64,000 nucleotides of DNA from Variovorax atrisoli 110B (GTDB lineage: Bacteria > Pseudomonadota > Gammaproteobacteria > Burkholderiales > Burkholderiaceae_C): the NCBI RefSeq assembly GCF_000382045.1, contig NZ_KB907471.1, positions 1 through 64,000 on the forward strand, written 5' to 3'. The position numbers and the translations under genes are program-made. The notes under the pieces were generated by a model. That model made no database searches, had not been told where the DNA came from, and worked only from the letters and a program-made list of their open reading frames with translations. Of the stretch, positions 40,412 through 51,060 are shown piece by piece (position 1 is the first letter of the stretch; each line of letters opens with the position of its first letter).

Positions 40412-41929
40412 TTACGGAACCAGTACGCGCGCCGCGGCCGGCTGGATGCGGCCGCTGTCGCCGAGGGGACTTTCGAATGCTCCGTACAGGTCGGCCAGCC
40501 AGCTGTCGTAGGCGGCGGCGCGTTCGGCGTCGGGCAGCCGCAGCAGCGCGGAAGGATGCAGCGTGACGAACACCGGCCGGCCGTCGGCGCGCTCGTGCAG
40601 CCAGGCGCCGCGCTCGGCCTGCACCGCCACCGGGCGGCCGAGCAAGGCGCGCGCGGCGGTGGCGCCCAGGGCCACCAGCGCCCTGGGCTGCACGAGTGCG
40701 ATCTCGCTGTCCAGCCAGTGGGCACAGGCTTCGGCCTCGCGCTGGGCGGCGGTCTTGTGGATGCGGCGCTTGCCGCGCAGCTCGTACTTGAAATGCTTGA
40801 CGGCATTGGCCAGGTACACCGTGTCGCGCGGCCGGCCGAGCTGCGCCATCGCGCGATCGAGCAGCTGGCCGGCCGGCCCGACGAAGGGGCGGCCGGCCAG
40901 ATCCTCCTGGTCGCCGGGCTGTTCGCCGACCAGCATGCGCTGCGCGCCCACGGGCCCTTCGCCGCACACGGCCTGGGTGGCGAGCGCGCCGATGGGGCAG
41001 TCGCGGCACGCATGCGTGACCGCGCGAAGTTCATCGAGGCTGGCCGGCGCCGCACGATCGGCCGGCAGCAGGTGCAGCGGCAGAGGGGCGCGGATGCGGC
41101 GCGCGGGCGTGGCCGGCGCGTCGATCATCGACTGGCTGCGCGCCTGCGCCGCGTCGGCCAGCGGCTGGATCAGCGCGGCCTCGGGCAGGTTGTGCCAGTA
41201 GCGGACCGGCATCTCGCGGCGCATCATCGCGAGCTTCAGCCGCGCGGGGTTGAAGATGTTCTCGTAATAAGTGAGCCAGAGTTGCTCGCCCGCATCCGGC
41301 GGCGGCCTCTCGCGCCGGTCGGCGCCGTCGCGGAAAGTCAGCGCCTGCCCGTCCCACGCCACGCAGCGCTCCGGCGTGAGGATGGCCCATTGCATCTGCG
41401 CGAAGCGGCGCGAGAAGAACGGCGCATTGGCCTCCACGATGCGGTGGTCGGGTTCGAACCACGCCACGTGGCGCTCGCCCTGCTCCCCTTCCACGCGGGT
41501 GAAACGCACGAAGGCGCGCATCTTGTGGATGTCGCGGCGCACGGCCTTGGCCATCAGCCCGGCACGCAGCATGTCGGCGTCGAGCGGGTCGTGCCGCAGC
41601 GAAGGTTCGTGCGCCAGCCGCCAGAGCAGCCGGTACATGAGCGCGAGGCGGCCCGGGTCGCGATGCAGGATCACGTCGGCACACAGCGCGAGGAACGACG
41701 CGGGCACCGGCTGGCGCGCGGCGCCGGCCGGTGCAGGCGGCGCGGCAGGCTCATCCGAAAACAGCCCGAGACCGCCCGCGGGGGCGTCCCCGAAAAGCTC
41801 CGCGCCGCCGCTGCCCTGCGTGCCGTCGCTCCACTCCACATGGTCGGGCGGCACGCCGTTGGCCAGCAGCTGGCGCGCCTCGCGGCGGAAGGCGTCGAGA
41901 TCGACCGGGTCTTGGAGCCGCACGCGCAT
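40412..41929 (-). CDS. udgX: UdgX-type uracil-DNA binding protein fused to a TIGR03915-like domain
   Basis: A 505-residue protein. Residues about 60-265 match the DNA-metabolism domain that partners the TIGR03916 radical SAM protein (MYRLLWRLAHEP, VRRDIHKMRAFVRF, WLTYYENIFNPARLK). Residues about 300-490 are a UdgX glycosylase: GEQPGDQEDLAGRPFVGPAG, then the hallmark KRRIH loop whose histidine forms a covalent bond with uracil-derived sugar, and HPSALLR. UdgX enzymes stay attached to the uracil site. Two cysteines in HACRDCPIG plus later ones fit an Fe-S cluster. It lies 25 bp after the radical SAM gene, below a LexA box, so it is probably part of the SOS response. Confidence 0.88.
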   Translation of the reverse strand: MRVRLQDPVDLDAFRREARQLLANGVPPDHVEWSDGTQGSGGAELFGDAPAGGLGLFSDEPAAPPAPAGAARQPVPASFLALCADVILHRDPGRLALMYRLLWRLAHEPSLRHDPLDADMLRAGLMAKAVRRDIHKMRAFVRFTRVEGEQGERHVAWFEPDHRIVEANAPFFSRRFAQMQWAILTPERCVAWDGQALTFRDGADRRERPPPDAGEQLWLTYYENIFNPARLKLAMMRREMPVRYWHNLPEAALIQPLADAAQARSQSMIDAPATPARRIRAPLPLHLLPADRAAPASLDELRAVTHACRDCPIGALATQAVCGEGPVGAQRMLVGEQPGDQEDLAGRPFVGPAGQLLDRAMAQLGRPRDTVYLANAVKHFKYELRGKRRIHKTAAQREAEACAHWLDSEIALVQPRALVALGATAARALLGRPVAVQAERGAWLHERADGRPVFVTLHPSALLRLPDAERAAAYDSWLADLYGAFESPLGDSGRIQPAAARVLVP

Positions 41930-41954
41930 GCCGATGCCGATCTTTCTCTCGGCC

Positions 41955-43217
41955 TCAGAACAGCGCCGCCTGCGCCGGGACGGGAGCGGCCGCGGCGGAC
42001 GCCGACATCGCCATCGCGTTCGCCGCCGGCCGGTGCCCGTCGGCCACCACGAAGGGCAGCACCTTGCGCGCCGGCACATGCAGGCGCCGCAGGTCGTCTG
42101 CCCTCACCCTTCGCACGCGACGCGCCTGCAGCAGCCGTTCGACCGCCTTCACCCCGAGGCCGGGCACGCGCAGCAGCATCTCTCGCGGGGCGTGGTTGAG
42201 GTCGACCGGGAAGCGCTCCGCATGCGCCAGCGCCCAGGCCAGCTTGGGATCGACGTCCAGCCGCAGCAGGCCGTCGGGCGAGGCCACGATCTCCTGGTGC
42301 TCGAAGCCGTAGAAGCGCATGAGCCAGTCGGCCTGGTACAGCCGGTGCTCGCGCATGAGCGGCGGCGCGGCCAGCGGCAGCGCGCGGGCCGCGTCGGGGA
42401 TGGGACTGAAGGCCGAGTAGTACACCCGCTTGAGCTTGTAGGCGCCGTAGAGCGTGGCGCTGGAGGCCAGGATGTGGCGGTCGTCGGTGGCGTCGGCGCC
42501 CACGATCATCTGCGTGCTCTGGCCCGCGGGCGCGAAGGGCGGCGGCTTGGCGGCAGCCGGCGCGGCGCCCGGCAGCGCGCGGATCGGCACCACCCGGCGC
42601 GCCTCCTCGCCGGTGTCGTCGATGCGAAGCCGCAGCCGCGCCATCGAGCGGCGGATGGCGCTCTCGTCCTTCTCGGGCGCCAGCGCGCGCAGACCCTCGG
42701 CGGTGGGCAGCTCGACGTTGATGCTGAGCCGGTCGGCATAGCGGCCGGCGCGCGCCAGCAGTTCGTCGCTGGCGTCGGGGATGGTCTTGAGGTGGATGTA
42801 GCCGCGGAAGTCATGCTCCTCGCGCAGCTGGCGCGCGACCTCGACCACCTGCTCCATGGTGTGGTCGGGCGACTTGACGATGCCGCTGGAGAGGAACAGG
42901 CCCTCGATGCAGTTGCGCCGGTAGAAGTCGAGCGTGAGCTGAACCACCTCCTCGACCCGGAAGCGCGCCCGCGGCACGTTGCTCGACGCGCGGTTCACGC
43001 AATAGAGGCAGTCGTACTGGCAGTGGTTGGTCAGCAGCACCTTCAGCAGCGAGATGCAGCGGCCGTCGGGCGCGTAGCTGTGGCAGATGCCTGCGCCCTC
43101 GGTGGAGCCGATGCCGCGTCCGCCCAGCGAGTCGCGCGGCTGCGAACCGCTCGACGCGCAGGAAGCGTCGTACTTCGCGGCGTCGGCCAGGATGGCGAGT
43201 TTGCGCTGGATGTCCAT
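41955..43217 (-). CDS. Putative DNA modification/repair radical SAM protein
   Basis: A 420-residue enzyme of the TIGR03916 family. The radical SAM cluster motif is CQYDCLYC within LLTNHCQYDCLYCVNR. A C-terminal helix-hairpin-helix (LLRVPGLGVKAVERLLQARRV) suggests DNA binding. Relatives always pair with the domain found at the start of the downstream UdgX fusion, but the reaction is unknown. The LexA box at 43236-43251 lies 18 bp before ATG 43217, so the pair should be induced by DNA damage. Overall GC and codon use match the chromosome. Confidence 0.88.
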   Translation of the reverse strand: MDIQRKLAILADAAKYDASCASSGSQPRDSLGGRGIGSTEGAGICHSYAPDGRCISLLKVLLTNHCQYDCLYCVNRASSNVPRARFRVEEVVQLTLDFYRRNCIEGLFLSSGIVKSPDHTMEQVVEVARQLREEHDFRGYIHLKTIPDASDELLARAGRYADRLSINVELPTAEGLRALAPEKDESAIRRSMARLRLRIDDTGEEARRVVPIRALPGAAPAAAKPPPFAPAGQSTQMIVGADATDDRHILASSATLYGAYKLKRVYYSAFSPIPDAARALPLAAPPLMREHRLYQADWLMRFYGFEHQEIVASPDGLLRLDVDPKLAWALAHAERFPVDLNHAPREMLLRVPGLGVKAVERLLQARRVRRVRADDLRRLHVPARKVLPFVVADGHRPAANAMAMSASAAAAPVPAQAALF

Positions 43218-43235
43218 GGGGCAGTCGATCGAAAA

Positions 43236-43251
43236 CTGTATGAATATACAG
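43236..43251 (-). promoter_or_regulatory. LexA (SOS) box
   Basis: CTGT-ATGAATAT-ACAG is an exact CTGT-N8-ACAG palindrome with the AT-rich core of the proteobacterial LexA consensus. It sits 18 bp upstream of the radical SAM start. The only other gene nearby starts at 43656 on the plus strand and has its own sigma-54 promoter. SOS control of the radical SAM-UdgX pair is therefore the natural reading. Confidence 0.88.
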
Positions 43252-43280
43252 TTTTAAGCCGATTGTGTCCTGCCCTGGCG

Positions 43281-43349
43281 TGCGGTTTTCCGGCCGACCC
43301 GCATCTGCAGTGGCTGGTTTTTCAGCCGCCGATTTGCGGGAAAACCGCA
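43281..43349. promoter_or_regulatory. Inverted-repeat cluster, likely activator sites upstream of the sigma-54 promoter
   Basis: TGCGGTTTTCC (43281-43291) is the exact complement of GGAAAACCGCA (43339-43349). The right arm is itself a dyad, TGCGG-N5-CCGCA (43335-43349), and a second CCGCA lies at 43299-43303. GGCTG-N6-CAGCC (43312-43327) sits between. The cluster lies 55-140 bp upstream of the -24 element, where DctD-like activators bind. Assignment to the DctD-like protein at 49227 is inferred. Confidence 0.55.
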
Positions 43350-43402
43350 GGTCCGCTGAAAAAACTCCAATGGAATCAGCCACTTGGGTTTGGCGGCCCG
43401 CG

Positions 43403-43418
43403 TGGCACATGCGTTGCT
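43403..43418 (+). promoter_or_regulatory. Sigma-54 (-24/-12) promoter
   Basis: TGGCAC-N5-TTGCT matches the sigma-54 consensus TGGCAC-N5-TTGCW exactly, with the required 10 bp between the GG and GC pairs (43404-43405 and 43416-43417). Transcription would start near 43428 and run into the DUF6351 gene at 43656, leaving a ~230-base leader. The activator with the GAFTGA motif is encoded at the end of the same gene run. Confidence 0.82.
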
Positions 43419-43655
43419 ATCCAAGCGGCACACCCGACAGAGGATGGCGACACGCCAATGACCGACCTACCCGCCCCCGCCGCCGCGCCGCCACCACCGG
43501 CCGGCCCCCGACTCACCACCTCGCACTGACGCGCCGCGCGTCGCGCTTCGATCCGGCCCGCGCCGGGTCGCGCCGCCGCATGGCCGTGCCGGCCAGGGGG
43601 AGCCGCCCCTTCCCCCATCGCTTGTTCAACCAGAACCACAACGGAGACAGAGAAG

Positions 43656-45968
43656 ATGACCAGAACCGAGAAGAAGAGCCCTCGCCTTCGCCCGACCCCC
43701 GTGCGCATCGGCACGCTGCTGGCCGTGCTGGCGCTCACCGCCTGCGGCGGCGGCAGCGACGGAGGTGGAGGCGGCTTCAGCTTCATTCCGCCCGCTGCAG
43801 GAGGTGGCGGCGGGGGCGGCGGGGGAGGCGGTGGCGGCACCACGCCGACCGATCCGTCCGGCCCCGGCAACCCGCCGCCGGTCGATGCCACGGTGCGCAT
43901 CGGCGTGCTGTCCTCGTCGCCGCAGCTGGTGACGGGCGACGACGCGCTGGTCGAGCTCGAATTGCTGCGCGAGAAAGCCGACGGCAACCTCGCGGTGTCG
44001 GTCGACGGGCGCGACGTGACGGCGGCGTTCTCGCGCGACCCCGCCAACGGCCGCCTGGTGGGCAAGGTCACGGGGCTGAAGCTGGGCTCCAACGAACTGG
44101 TCGCAAGCTATGGCGGCTACAGCGCGAAGCTGCAGCTGACGGCCTACCCGATCACCGGGCCGGTGATTTCCGGCCCGCATGAGGAGCCCTTCGTGTGCGG
44201 CTATGCCACTTTCACCCGCATGGGCGGCCAGGTGCTCAAGCCGCTGGACGACGGCAAGTGCTCGGTGGAGACGCGCGTCGACTACTACTACCGCACCACC
44301 GCCGGCAGCAACGTGCGCTTCGTGCCGGAATCGATCACCACCTACCCGGCCAACATGGCCTGGCTCACCATCAACGGCAAGCAGGTGCCCTACGTGGTGC
44401 GGCTCGAAAGCGGCACCATCAACCGCGGGCTGTACCAGTCGGCGATCCTGCACGACGTGCTCAACGAGCCCGCGCCCTCGCCCACCTCGCGCCCGGCCGG
44501 CTGGAACGGCACGCTGCTCTATCCGCTGGGCGGCGGCTGCCAGGGCGGCTGGTTCCAGCAGGGCAACGACTTCGCCACGCTCATCAACCCGACCTACCAG
44601 AGCCGCGGCTTCGCCGTGACCACCTCCACGCTCAACGTCTTCGGCACCAACTGCAACGACCAGCTTTCCTCGGAGACCATCGCGATGGTGAAGGAGCGCT
44701 TCATCGAGAACTTCGGCGTGCCGGCCCACACCATCGGCACCGGCGGCTCGGGCGGCTCCTACCAGAGCCACCAGACCAGCGACAACTACCCCGGCCTCTT
44801 CGACGGCGTGGTGGTGAGCCAGGTGTTCGCGGACGTCACCTCCTCCACCATCTTCAAGCTGCACGACTCGCGCGTGCTCAACAACTACTTCAACGACCCG
44901 GCCACCGCGGCGCTGGCCTACACCACGGCCGAGAAGCAGGCGATCTCGGGCTACCTGCAGATCGCCAACATCTCGAACATGAGCGGCCAGGCCGGCCGGC
45001 TCGACCCGACGGTGTCGTTCCCCGCGGGCGTGCCCACGGAGCAGCGCTACAACGCGCTGACCAACCCGACGGGCGCTCGCGCGACGGTGTTCGACCACAC
45101 GGTGAACATCTACGGCAAGACCGAGGCCGAGGGCTTCGCGCTGCGCCCGATCGACAACGTGGGCATCCAGTACGGCCTGAACGCGCTCAACGAGGGCAAG
45201 CTCAGCATCGAGAAATTCCTCGACCTGAACGAGCGCGTGGGCGGCGTCGACCGCGACATGAAGCGCACCGCCACGCGCACCGTGGGCGACATCGACGCGC
45301 TGCGCCGGGCCTACCAGTCGGGGCGCATCGTCAACGGCGCGGGCGGGCTGGCGTCCACCGCCATCATCGACCTGCGCGACTACAACGACGGTGCAACGGG
45401 CGGCGACATCCACACCAAGATCCATTCGTTCTCGATGCGAGAACGCCTGCGGCGCGCCAACGGCAACATCGACAACCACGTGATGTGGACCATGGGCGGC
45501 GGCAACGCGGCCGCCTTCGACGAGATGGTGAAGTGGCTCACCGCGGTGAAGGCCGACACCTCCGATCGCACCAAGGCCAGGAAGATCGCCGCCAACCGCC
45601 CGGCCGACCTGCAGGACGCCTGCTGGAACGCGGGCCTGAAGTATACCGAGGAGCAGACCGCCTTCGGCAGCGGCGCGTGCAATACCTTCTACCCGGCCGG
45701 CACCACGCCGCGCATGGCTGCGGGCGGCCCTCTCGCCGACGACATCGCCAAGTGCCAGCTGAAGCCGCTGAATCCCTCGGACTACAGCGTGAGCTTCAAC
45801 CCGGCGCAATGGGCGCGCCTGAATGCCGCCTTCCCCGACGGCGTGTGCGACTGGACCAGGCCCGGCGTCGGCCAGCAGCCGCTGACCGGCACCTGGTTGT
45901 CGTTCGGCCCCTCGCCGGTGAACCTGCTGTTCGACATCACGAAGAAGCTGGTGTCGAGCTTCATGTAA
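43656..45968 (+). CDS. DUF6351 family lipoprotein, alpha/beta-hydrolase-like
   Basis: A 770-residue secreted protein. The signal peptide ends at a lipobox, LALTAC, and is followed by a low-complexity glycine tract (13 Gly near residues 49-61). The large C-terminal part matches DUF6351. It has GTGGSGGSYQSHQTSDNYPGLFDG, with a GxSxG-like nucleophile elbow, and several cysteines (CGYATF, NDQ, ACWNAG, ACNTF) likely in disulfides. Such proteins resemble secreted esterases or polymer-degrading hydrolases, but the substrate is unknown. A sigma-54 promoter lies upstream. It is followed by a Bug-type binding protein gene and a DctBD-like pair, suggesting cleavage outside the membrane, capture of the acid product and feedback control. 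Confidence 0.8.
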   Translation: MTRTEKKSPRLRPTPVRIGTLLAVLALTACGGGSDGGGGGFSFIPPAAGGGGGGGGGGGGGTTPTDPSGPGNPPPVDATVRIGVLSSSPQLVTGDDALVELELLREKADGNLAVSVDGRDVTAAFSRDPANGRLVGKVTGLKLGSNELVASYGGYSAKLQLTAYPITGPVISGPHEEPFVCGYATFTRMGGQVLKPLDDGKCSVETRVDYYYRTTAGSNVRFVPESITTYPANMAWLTINGKQVPYVVRLESGTINRGLYQSAILHDVLNEPAPSPTSRPAGWNGTLLYPLGGGCQGGWFQQGNDFATLINPTYQSRGFAVTTSTLNVFGTNCNDQLSSETIAMVKERFIENFGVPAHTIGTGGSGGSYQSHQTSDNYPGLFDGVVVSQVFADVTSSTIFKLHDSRVLNNYFNDPATAALAYTTAEKQAISGYLQIANISNMSGQAGRLDPTVSFPAGVPTEQRYNALTNPTGARATVFDHTVNIYGKTEAEGFALRPIDNVGIQYGLNALNEGKLSIEKFLDLNERVGGVDRDMKRTATRTVGDIDALRRAYQSGRIVNGAGGLASTAIIDLRDYNDGATGGDIHTKIHSFSMRERLRRANGNIDNHVMWTMGGGNAAAFDEMVKWLTAVKADTSDRTKARKIAANRPADLQDACWNAGLKYTEEQTAFGSGACNTFYPAGTTPRMAAGGPLADDIAKCQLKPLNPSDYSVSFNPAQWARLNAAFPDGVCDWTRPGVGQQPLTGTWLSFGPSPVNLLFDITKKLVSSFM

Positions 45969-45978
45969 GCCATGTCGC

Positions 45979-46009
45979 GGGCGGGCCGGCTTGCGCGGCC
46001 CTCCCGCCC
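45979..46009 (+). terminator. Hairpin between the DUF6351 and Bug genes
   Basis: GGGCGGG (45979-45985) pairs with CCCGCCC (46003-46009), with a partly paired interior (CCG ... CGG). A short TTT follows. It could be a weak terminator or a processing stem that sets the ratio of the two proteins. Confidence 0.4.
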
Positions 46010-46028
46010 TTTCCCCCTGGAGTGAACC

Positions 46029-47042
46029 TTGAAAGCATCCATGAAGAAGACCCCTGCGCCCGCAGTCCATCTCGCCCTGACCCTGGCCCTCGGCCTGGCC
46101 GCAGCCACCGGCGCGCAAGCGCAGGACTTTCCCGGCGGCAAGCCCATCACCATCGTCGTGCCCTTCGCGGCCGGCGGACCCACCGACCGCGTGGCGCGCG
46201 ACCTGGCGGAGGCAATGCGCAAGCCGCTGGACGGCACCAGCATCGTGATCGACAACGCCGCCGGCGCCGGCAGCACCATCGGCAACGCCAAGGTGGCGCG
46301 CGCCAGGCCCGACGGCTACACCCTGCTGCTCACCCACGTGGGCATGGCCACCACGCCGGTGCTCTACCGCAAGCTGCCCTACAACTACGAGACCGACTTC
46401 GAGTACCTGGGCATGATCAACGACGTGCCCATGACCGTCATCGGCAAGCCCCAGCTGCAGGCCCGCAGCTTCGGCGAGCTGCGCGAGTGGATCGCGAAGA
46501 ACCCGGGCAAGACCAACCTCGGCAACGCGGGCATCGGCTCGGCCTCGCACCTGTGCGGCCTGCTGCTGCAGAGCGAGCTCAAGGCCGAGATGACCACCGT
46601 GCCCTACAAGGGCACCGCCCCGGCCATCGCCGACCTGCTGGGCGGCCAGATCGACCTGCTGTGCGACCAGACCACCAACACCACCTCGCAGATCGAGGCC
46701 GGGAAGGTCAAGGCCTACGGCGTGACCACGCTCAAGCGGCTGGGCACGCCCGCGCTGAAGGACCTGCCCACGCTGGACGAGTCGGGCCTGAAGAACTTCC
46801 AGGTGACCATCTGGCACGGCCTCTACGCGCCCAAGGGCACGCCCGCGCCGGTGCTCAGGAAGCTCAACGACGCGCTCAAGGCCGCGCTGAAAGACCCGGA
46901 GTTCGTCAAGAAGGAGGAGGGCCTGGGCGCGGTGGTGGTGGCCGACCGCCGCGTGGAGCCGGCCGAGCACAGGAAGTTCGTGCAGCAGGAAGTAGCGCGC
47001 TTCGGACCGGTGGTCAAGGCCGCAGGCGTGTACGCCGACTGA
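46029..47042 (+). CDS. Bug/TctC-family solute-binding protein
   Basis: A 337-residue periplasmic binding protein with signal peptide (...LALTLALGLAAATGAQAQ) and Bug motifs ITIVVPFAAGGPTDRVARDLA, SIVIDNAAGAGSTIGNAKVA, RPDGYTLLLTHVG and TVPYKGTAPAIADLLGGQ. TTG 46029 is chosen because GGAG lies six bases upstream; ATG 46041 is 18 bases from it. It lies between the DUF6351 hydrolase and the DctBD-like pair, so it probably binds an acid released by the hydrolase and may inform the sensor kinase. Confidence 0.88.
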   Translation: MKASMKKTPAPAVHLALTLALGLAAATGAQAQDFPGGKPITIVVPFAAGGPTDRVARDLAEAMRKPLDGTSIVIDNAAGAGSTIGNAKVARARPDGYTLLLTHVGMATTPVLYRKLPYNYETDFEYLGMINDVPMTVIGKPQLQARSFGELREWIAKNPGKTNLGNAGIGSASHLCGLLLQSELKAEMTTVPYKGTAPAIADLLGGQIDLLCDQTTNTTSQIEAGKVKAYGVTTLKRLGTPALKDLPTLDESGLKNFQVTIWHGLYAPKGTPAPVLRKLNDALKAALKDPEFVKKEEGLGAVVVADRRVEPAEHRKFVQQEVARFGPVVKAAGVYAD

Positions 47043-47128
47043 GGCACGGACATGGTGCGACGCATGGGCGACAGCGAGGGTAATTCCGCCTCGGCGCGGC
47101 GGGGAGTGCTGCATACCATCGGGGCCCC

Positions 47129-49226
47129 TTGCTGCCCGACGGCGGACTCCCGCTTCCCGCTCCCGTGTCGTCACTGCTCCTATCGGCCGGCCGCGCCGTG
47201 CTGAAGCTCTCCGCGCCTTACCGGGCCGGCTTTGCCGGATCGCCCGACGACCTGCGCGACAAGGCCGTGCTGGCGCGCTTCCATGGCGACGCCCCCGCCC
47301 TCGCGGCCGGGGCGCCGCCTCTTGCGCGCTGGCGCCTGTGGGCTGCCGTGTGCGTATGGCTGTGCCTCATCGCGGCCGGCGGCGCGCTGGCCTACCTGCT
47401 GGGCGAGCGCGCAGGCATCCGCTCGCTGCAGCAGGGCACGCTGCACCGGCTCGACATCTACGCCACCAGCCTGCGCAGCGAGCTCAGCCGCTACGAGTAC
47501 CTGCCGCAGGTGGTGTCGCTGAGCCCCGACGTGCTCGACCTGCTGCGCAAGCCGCGCGACGCCGGCCAGCAGCTGGACGCCAACGTCTACCTGGAGACCG
47601 TCAACGCGCACGCGCAGGCCTCGGCCATCTACGTGATGGACGAGACCGGCCTCACGCTGGCCGCCAGCAACTGGAACCAGCCGGGCAGCTTCGTGGACAT
47701 GAACTTCTCGTACCGCCCCTACTTCCAGGACGCGCTGCGCGGCGTGCCGGGGCGCTTCTACGGCATCGGCACGGTCAGCCGCGAGCCGGGCTACTACTTC
47801 TCCTTCGGCATCATCGACGGGCCGCGCCGGCTGGGCGTGGCGACGGTGAAGGTCAACCTCGACAAGCTCGACGCGGCCTGGTCGCACTCGGCCGACCGCG
47901 TGTTCGCCATCGACGGCAACGGCGTGGTGTTCCTGTCGTCCGACCCCGGCTGGAAGTTCCGCGCGCTGCGCCCGCTGTCGAGCGAGACCCTCAGGCAGCT
48001 CGCGCAGACGCGCCAGTACACCGAGGCCGGCGCGCTCACGCCCATCGACATGCGCGAGCACCGGCCGCTGTCGGGCGGCGCGGGCACGGTGGTGCAGCTG
48101 CGCGCGAGCGAGGCGCCGCAGCGCCCCGGCGCCACGCCCTTCGGCCCCGACTACCTGCTCGACAGCCGTCCGGTGGACGGCACCGACTGGAAGCTCATCA
48201 TGCTGTCGGACATGAAGCCAGTGCATGCGCTCGCGCGCACCAGCGCGCTGGCGACGATGTTCGCGCTGGTGTTCCTCACGCTGCTGGTGATGTACCTGCA
48301 GCAGCGCCGCCGCATCGTGCACCAGCGGCTGGCCGCGCGCGAGGCGCTGCAGGGCGCCTACGACGAGCTGGAGCACAAGGTGCAGCTGCGCACCGAGGCG
48401 CTGAGCGAGGCCAACCAGCACCTGCAGACCGAGATCGCCGAGCGCAAGCGTGCCGAGGAGATCCTGAAGAACACGCTCGACGACCTGGTGCAGACCGGCA
48501 AGATGGCCGTGCTCGGGCAGATGTCGGCCGGCATCACGCACGAGCTCAACCAGCCGCTGGCCGCGCTGCGCACGCTGTCGGCCAACGCGGTGGTGTTCCT
48601 GGAGCGCGGGCAGTCCGAGCAGGTCGACCTGAACCTGCGCACCATCTGCGATCTGACCGACCGCATGGGGCAGATCACCGCGCAGCTGAAGAAATTCGCG
48701 CGCCGCTCGGCGGTGGAGCTGCAGTCGGTGGCGCTGGCCGACGTGATCGCCGATGCGCTCTTCCTGCTGGGCCAGCGCATCCGCCAGGAGCACATCGAAC
48801 TCGAGCAGTTCGTGGAACCGGGACTCTTCGCGCGCTGCGAGGGCAACCGGCTCGAGCAGGTGCTGGTCAACCTGCTGGTCAATGCCTTCGACGCGGTCGC
48901 GGCCGCCGGCGCCAGCCCGCGCCGCGTGCGCATCGTGGCGCGCCGCAGCGCCGAGGGCGTGGCGGTGGAAGTGCACGACAACGGCACCGGCATCGCGCCG
49001 GAGGTGATGCCGCGCCTTTTCGAACCCTTCTTCACCACCAAGGAACAGGGCCTGGGCCTGGGACTGGGGCTGGCCATCTCGGCCGGCATCGTGCGCGACT
49101 TCGGCGGGCTGCTGCGCGCCGGCGAGAGCGAACTCGGCGGCGCGGCCTTCGTCGTCGCGCTGCGCGACGGGCTGCGCGATGCGCCCGCCACATTCGAAAA
49201 GCAGGGAGCCCTGCAGGGAACATTTC

Positions 49227-49234
<8 letters not shown>
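47129..49234 (+). CDS. DctB-like sensor histidine kinase
   Basis: A membrane kinase of about 700 residues. The first helix (WAAVCVWLCLIAAGGALAYLLG) and a second (LATMFALVFLTLLVMYLQ) enclose a periplasmic PAS-like (dCache) domain similar to DctB. A coiled-coil and HisKA box (MAVLGQMSAGITHELNQPLAALRTLS, His phosphoacceptor) and an HATPase domain (VNLLVNAFDA, DNGTGIAPEVM, GLGLGLAIS) follow. Start choice is open: TTG 47129 or GTG 47165; no ATG fits. It overlaps the regulator gene by 8 bp. It probably senses a C4-dicarboxylate-like acid or the loaded Bug protein. Confidence 0.9.
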
Positions 49235-50618
<1,384 letters not shown>

Positions 50619-50641
50619 ACCTTGGCTAGGCTCGCGGTCAG

Positions 50642-51025
50642 ATGACCGAAGCCGCCACGACCGCCCACCAGCCCACCCCACCCGGCCCGTCCGCCACACC
50701 GGCCCTGCCGCTGGCCACCAGCCTTGCCGAAGGCGGCCTGGCCGCCAGGTTCAGCACCCCCGAGGGCGTGCCCGCCTTCGCGGTGCGCTGGCAGGGCGCG
50801 GTTCACGCCTACCTCAACCAGTGCCCGCATGCCGGCGGGCCGCTCGACTTCGAGGGCCAGGTGCTGGAGAGTTCGGGGCGCTTCCTGATGTGCGCCCGAC
50901 ACGGCGCCATCTTCGAGCCCGACACCGGCAAGTGCGTCGGCGGCCCGTGCCGGGGCGCGCGGCTCACGCCATTGGCCGTCCACGAGAAGCCCGACGGCAG
51001 CGTCTGGCCCGGGGCGGCCGGCTGA
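50642..51025 (+). CDS. Rieske [2Fe-2S] protein
   Basis: A 127-residue soluble protein. The cluster ligands are CPH (Cys61, His63) and CARH (Cys84, His87), the Rieske pattern C-x-H ... C-x2-H. A disordered Ala/Pro-rich N-terminus of about 25 residues precedes it, with no signal or membrane helix. Size and sequence fit ferredoxin-like Rieske proteins that deliver electrons to oxygenases or act alone. It starts 23 bp after the regulator gene, so it may be carried on the same transcript; no oxygenase gene is near. Confidence 0.87.
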   Translation: MTEAATTAHQPTPPGPSATPALPLATSLAEGGLAARFSTPEGVPAFAVRWQGAVHAYLNQCPHAGGPLDFEGQVLESSGRFLMCARHGAIFEPDTGKCVGGPCRGARLTPLAVHEKPDGSVWPGAAG

Positions 51026-51060
51026 AGTCGGCACAAGATCCACCATCCAGGAGCAACGAC

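Noticed and set aside
43312..43327. GGCTG-N6-CAGCC as a terminator
   Set aside because: It lies between divergent genes where no transcript needs to end, and no T-run follows the stem.
43626..47174. A 1182-residue minus-strand open frame covering the DUF6351 and Bug genes
   Set aside because: It is an antisense frame kept open by high-GC codon use. It is rich in Gly, Arg, His and Val with no domain, and the plus strand has clear families.
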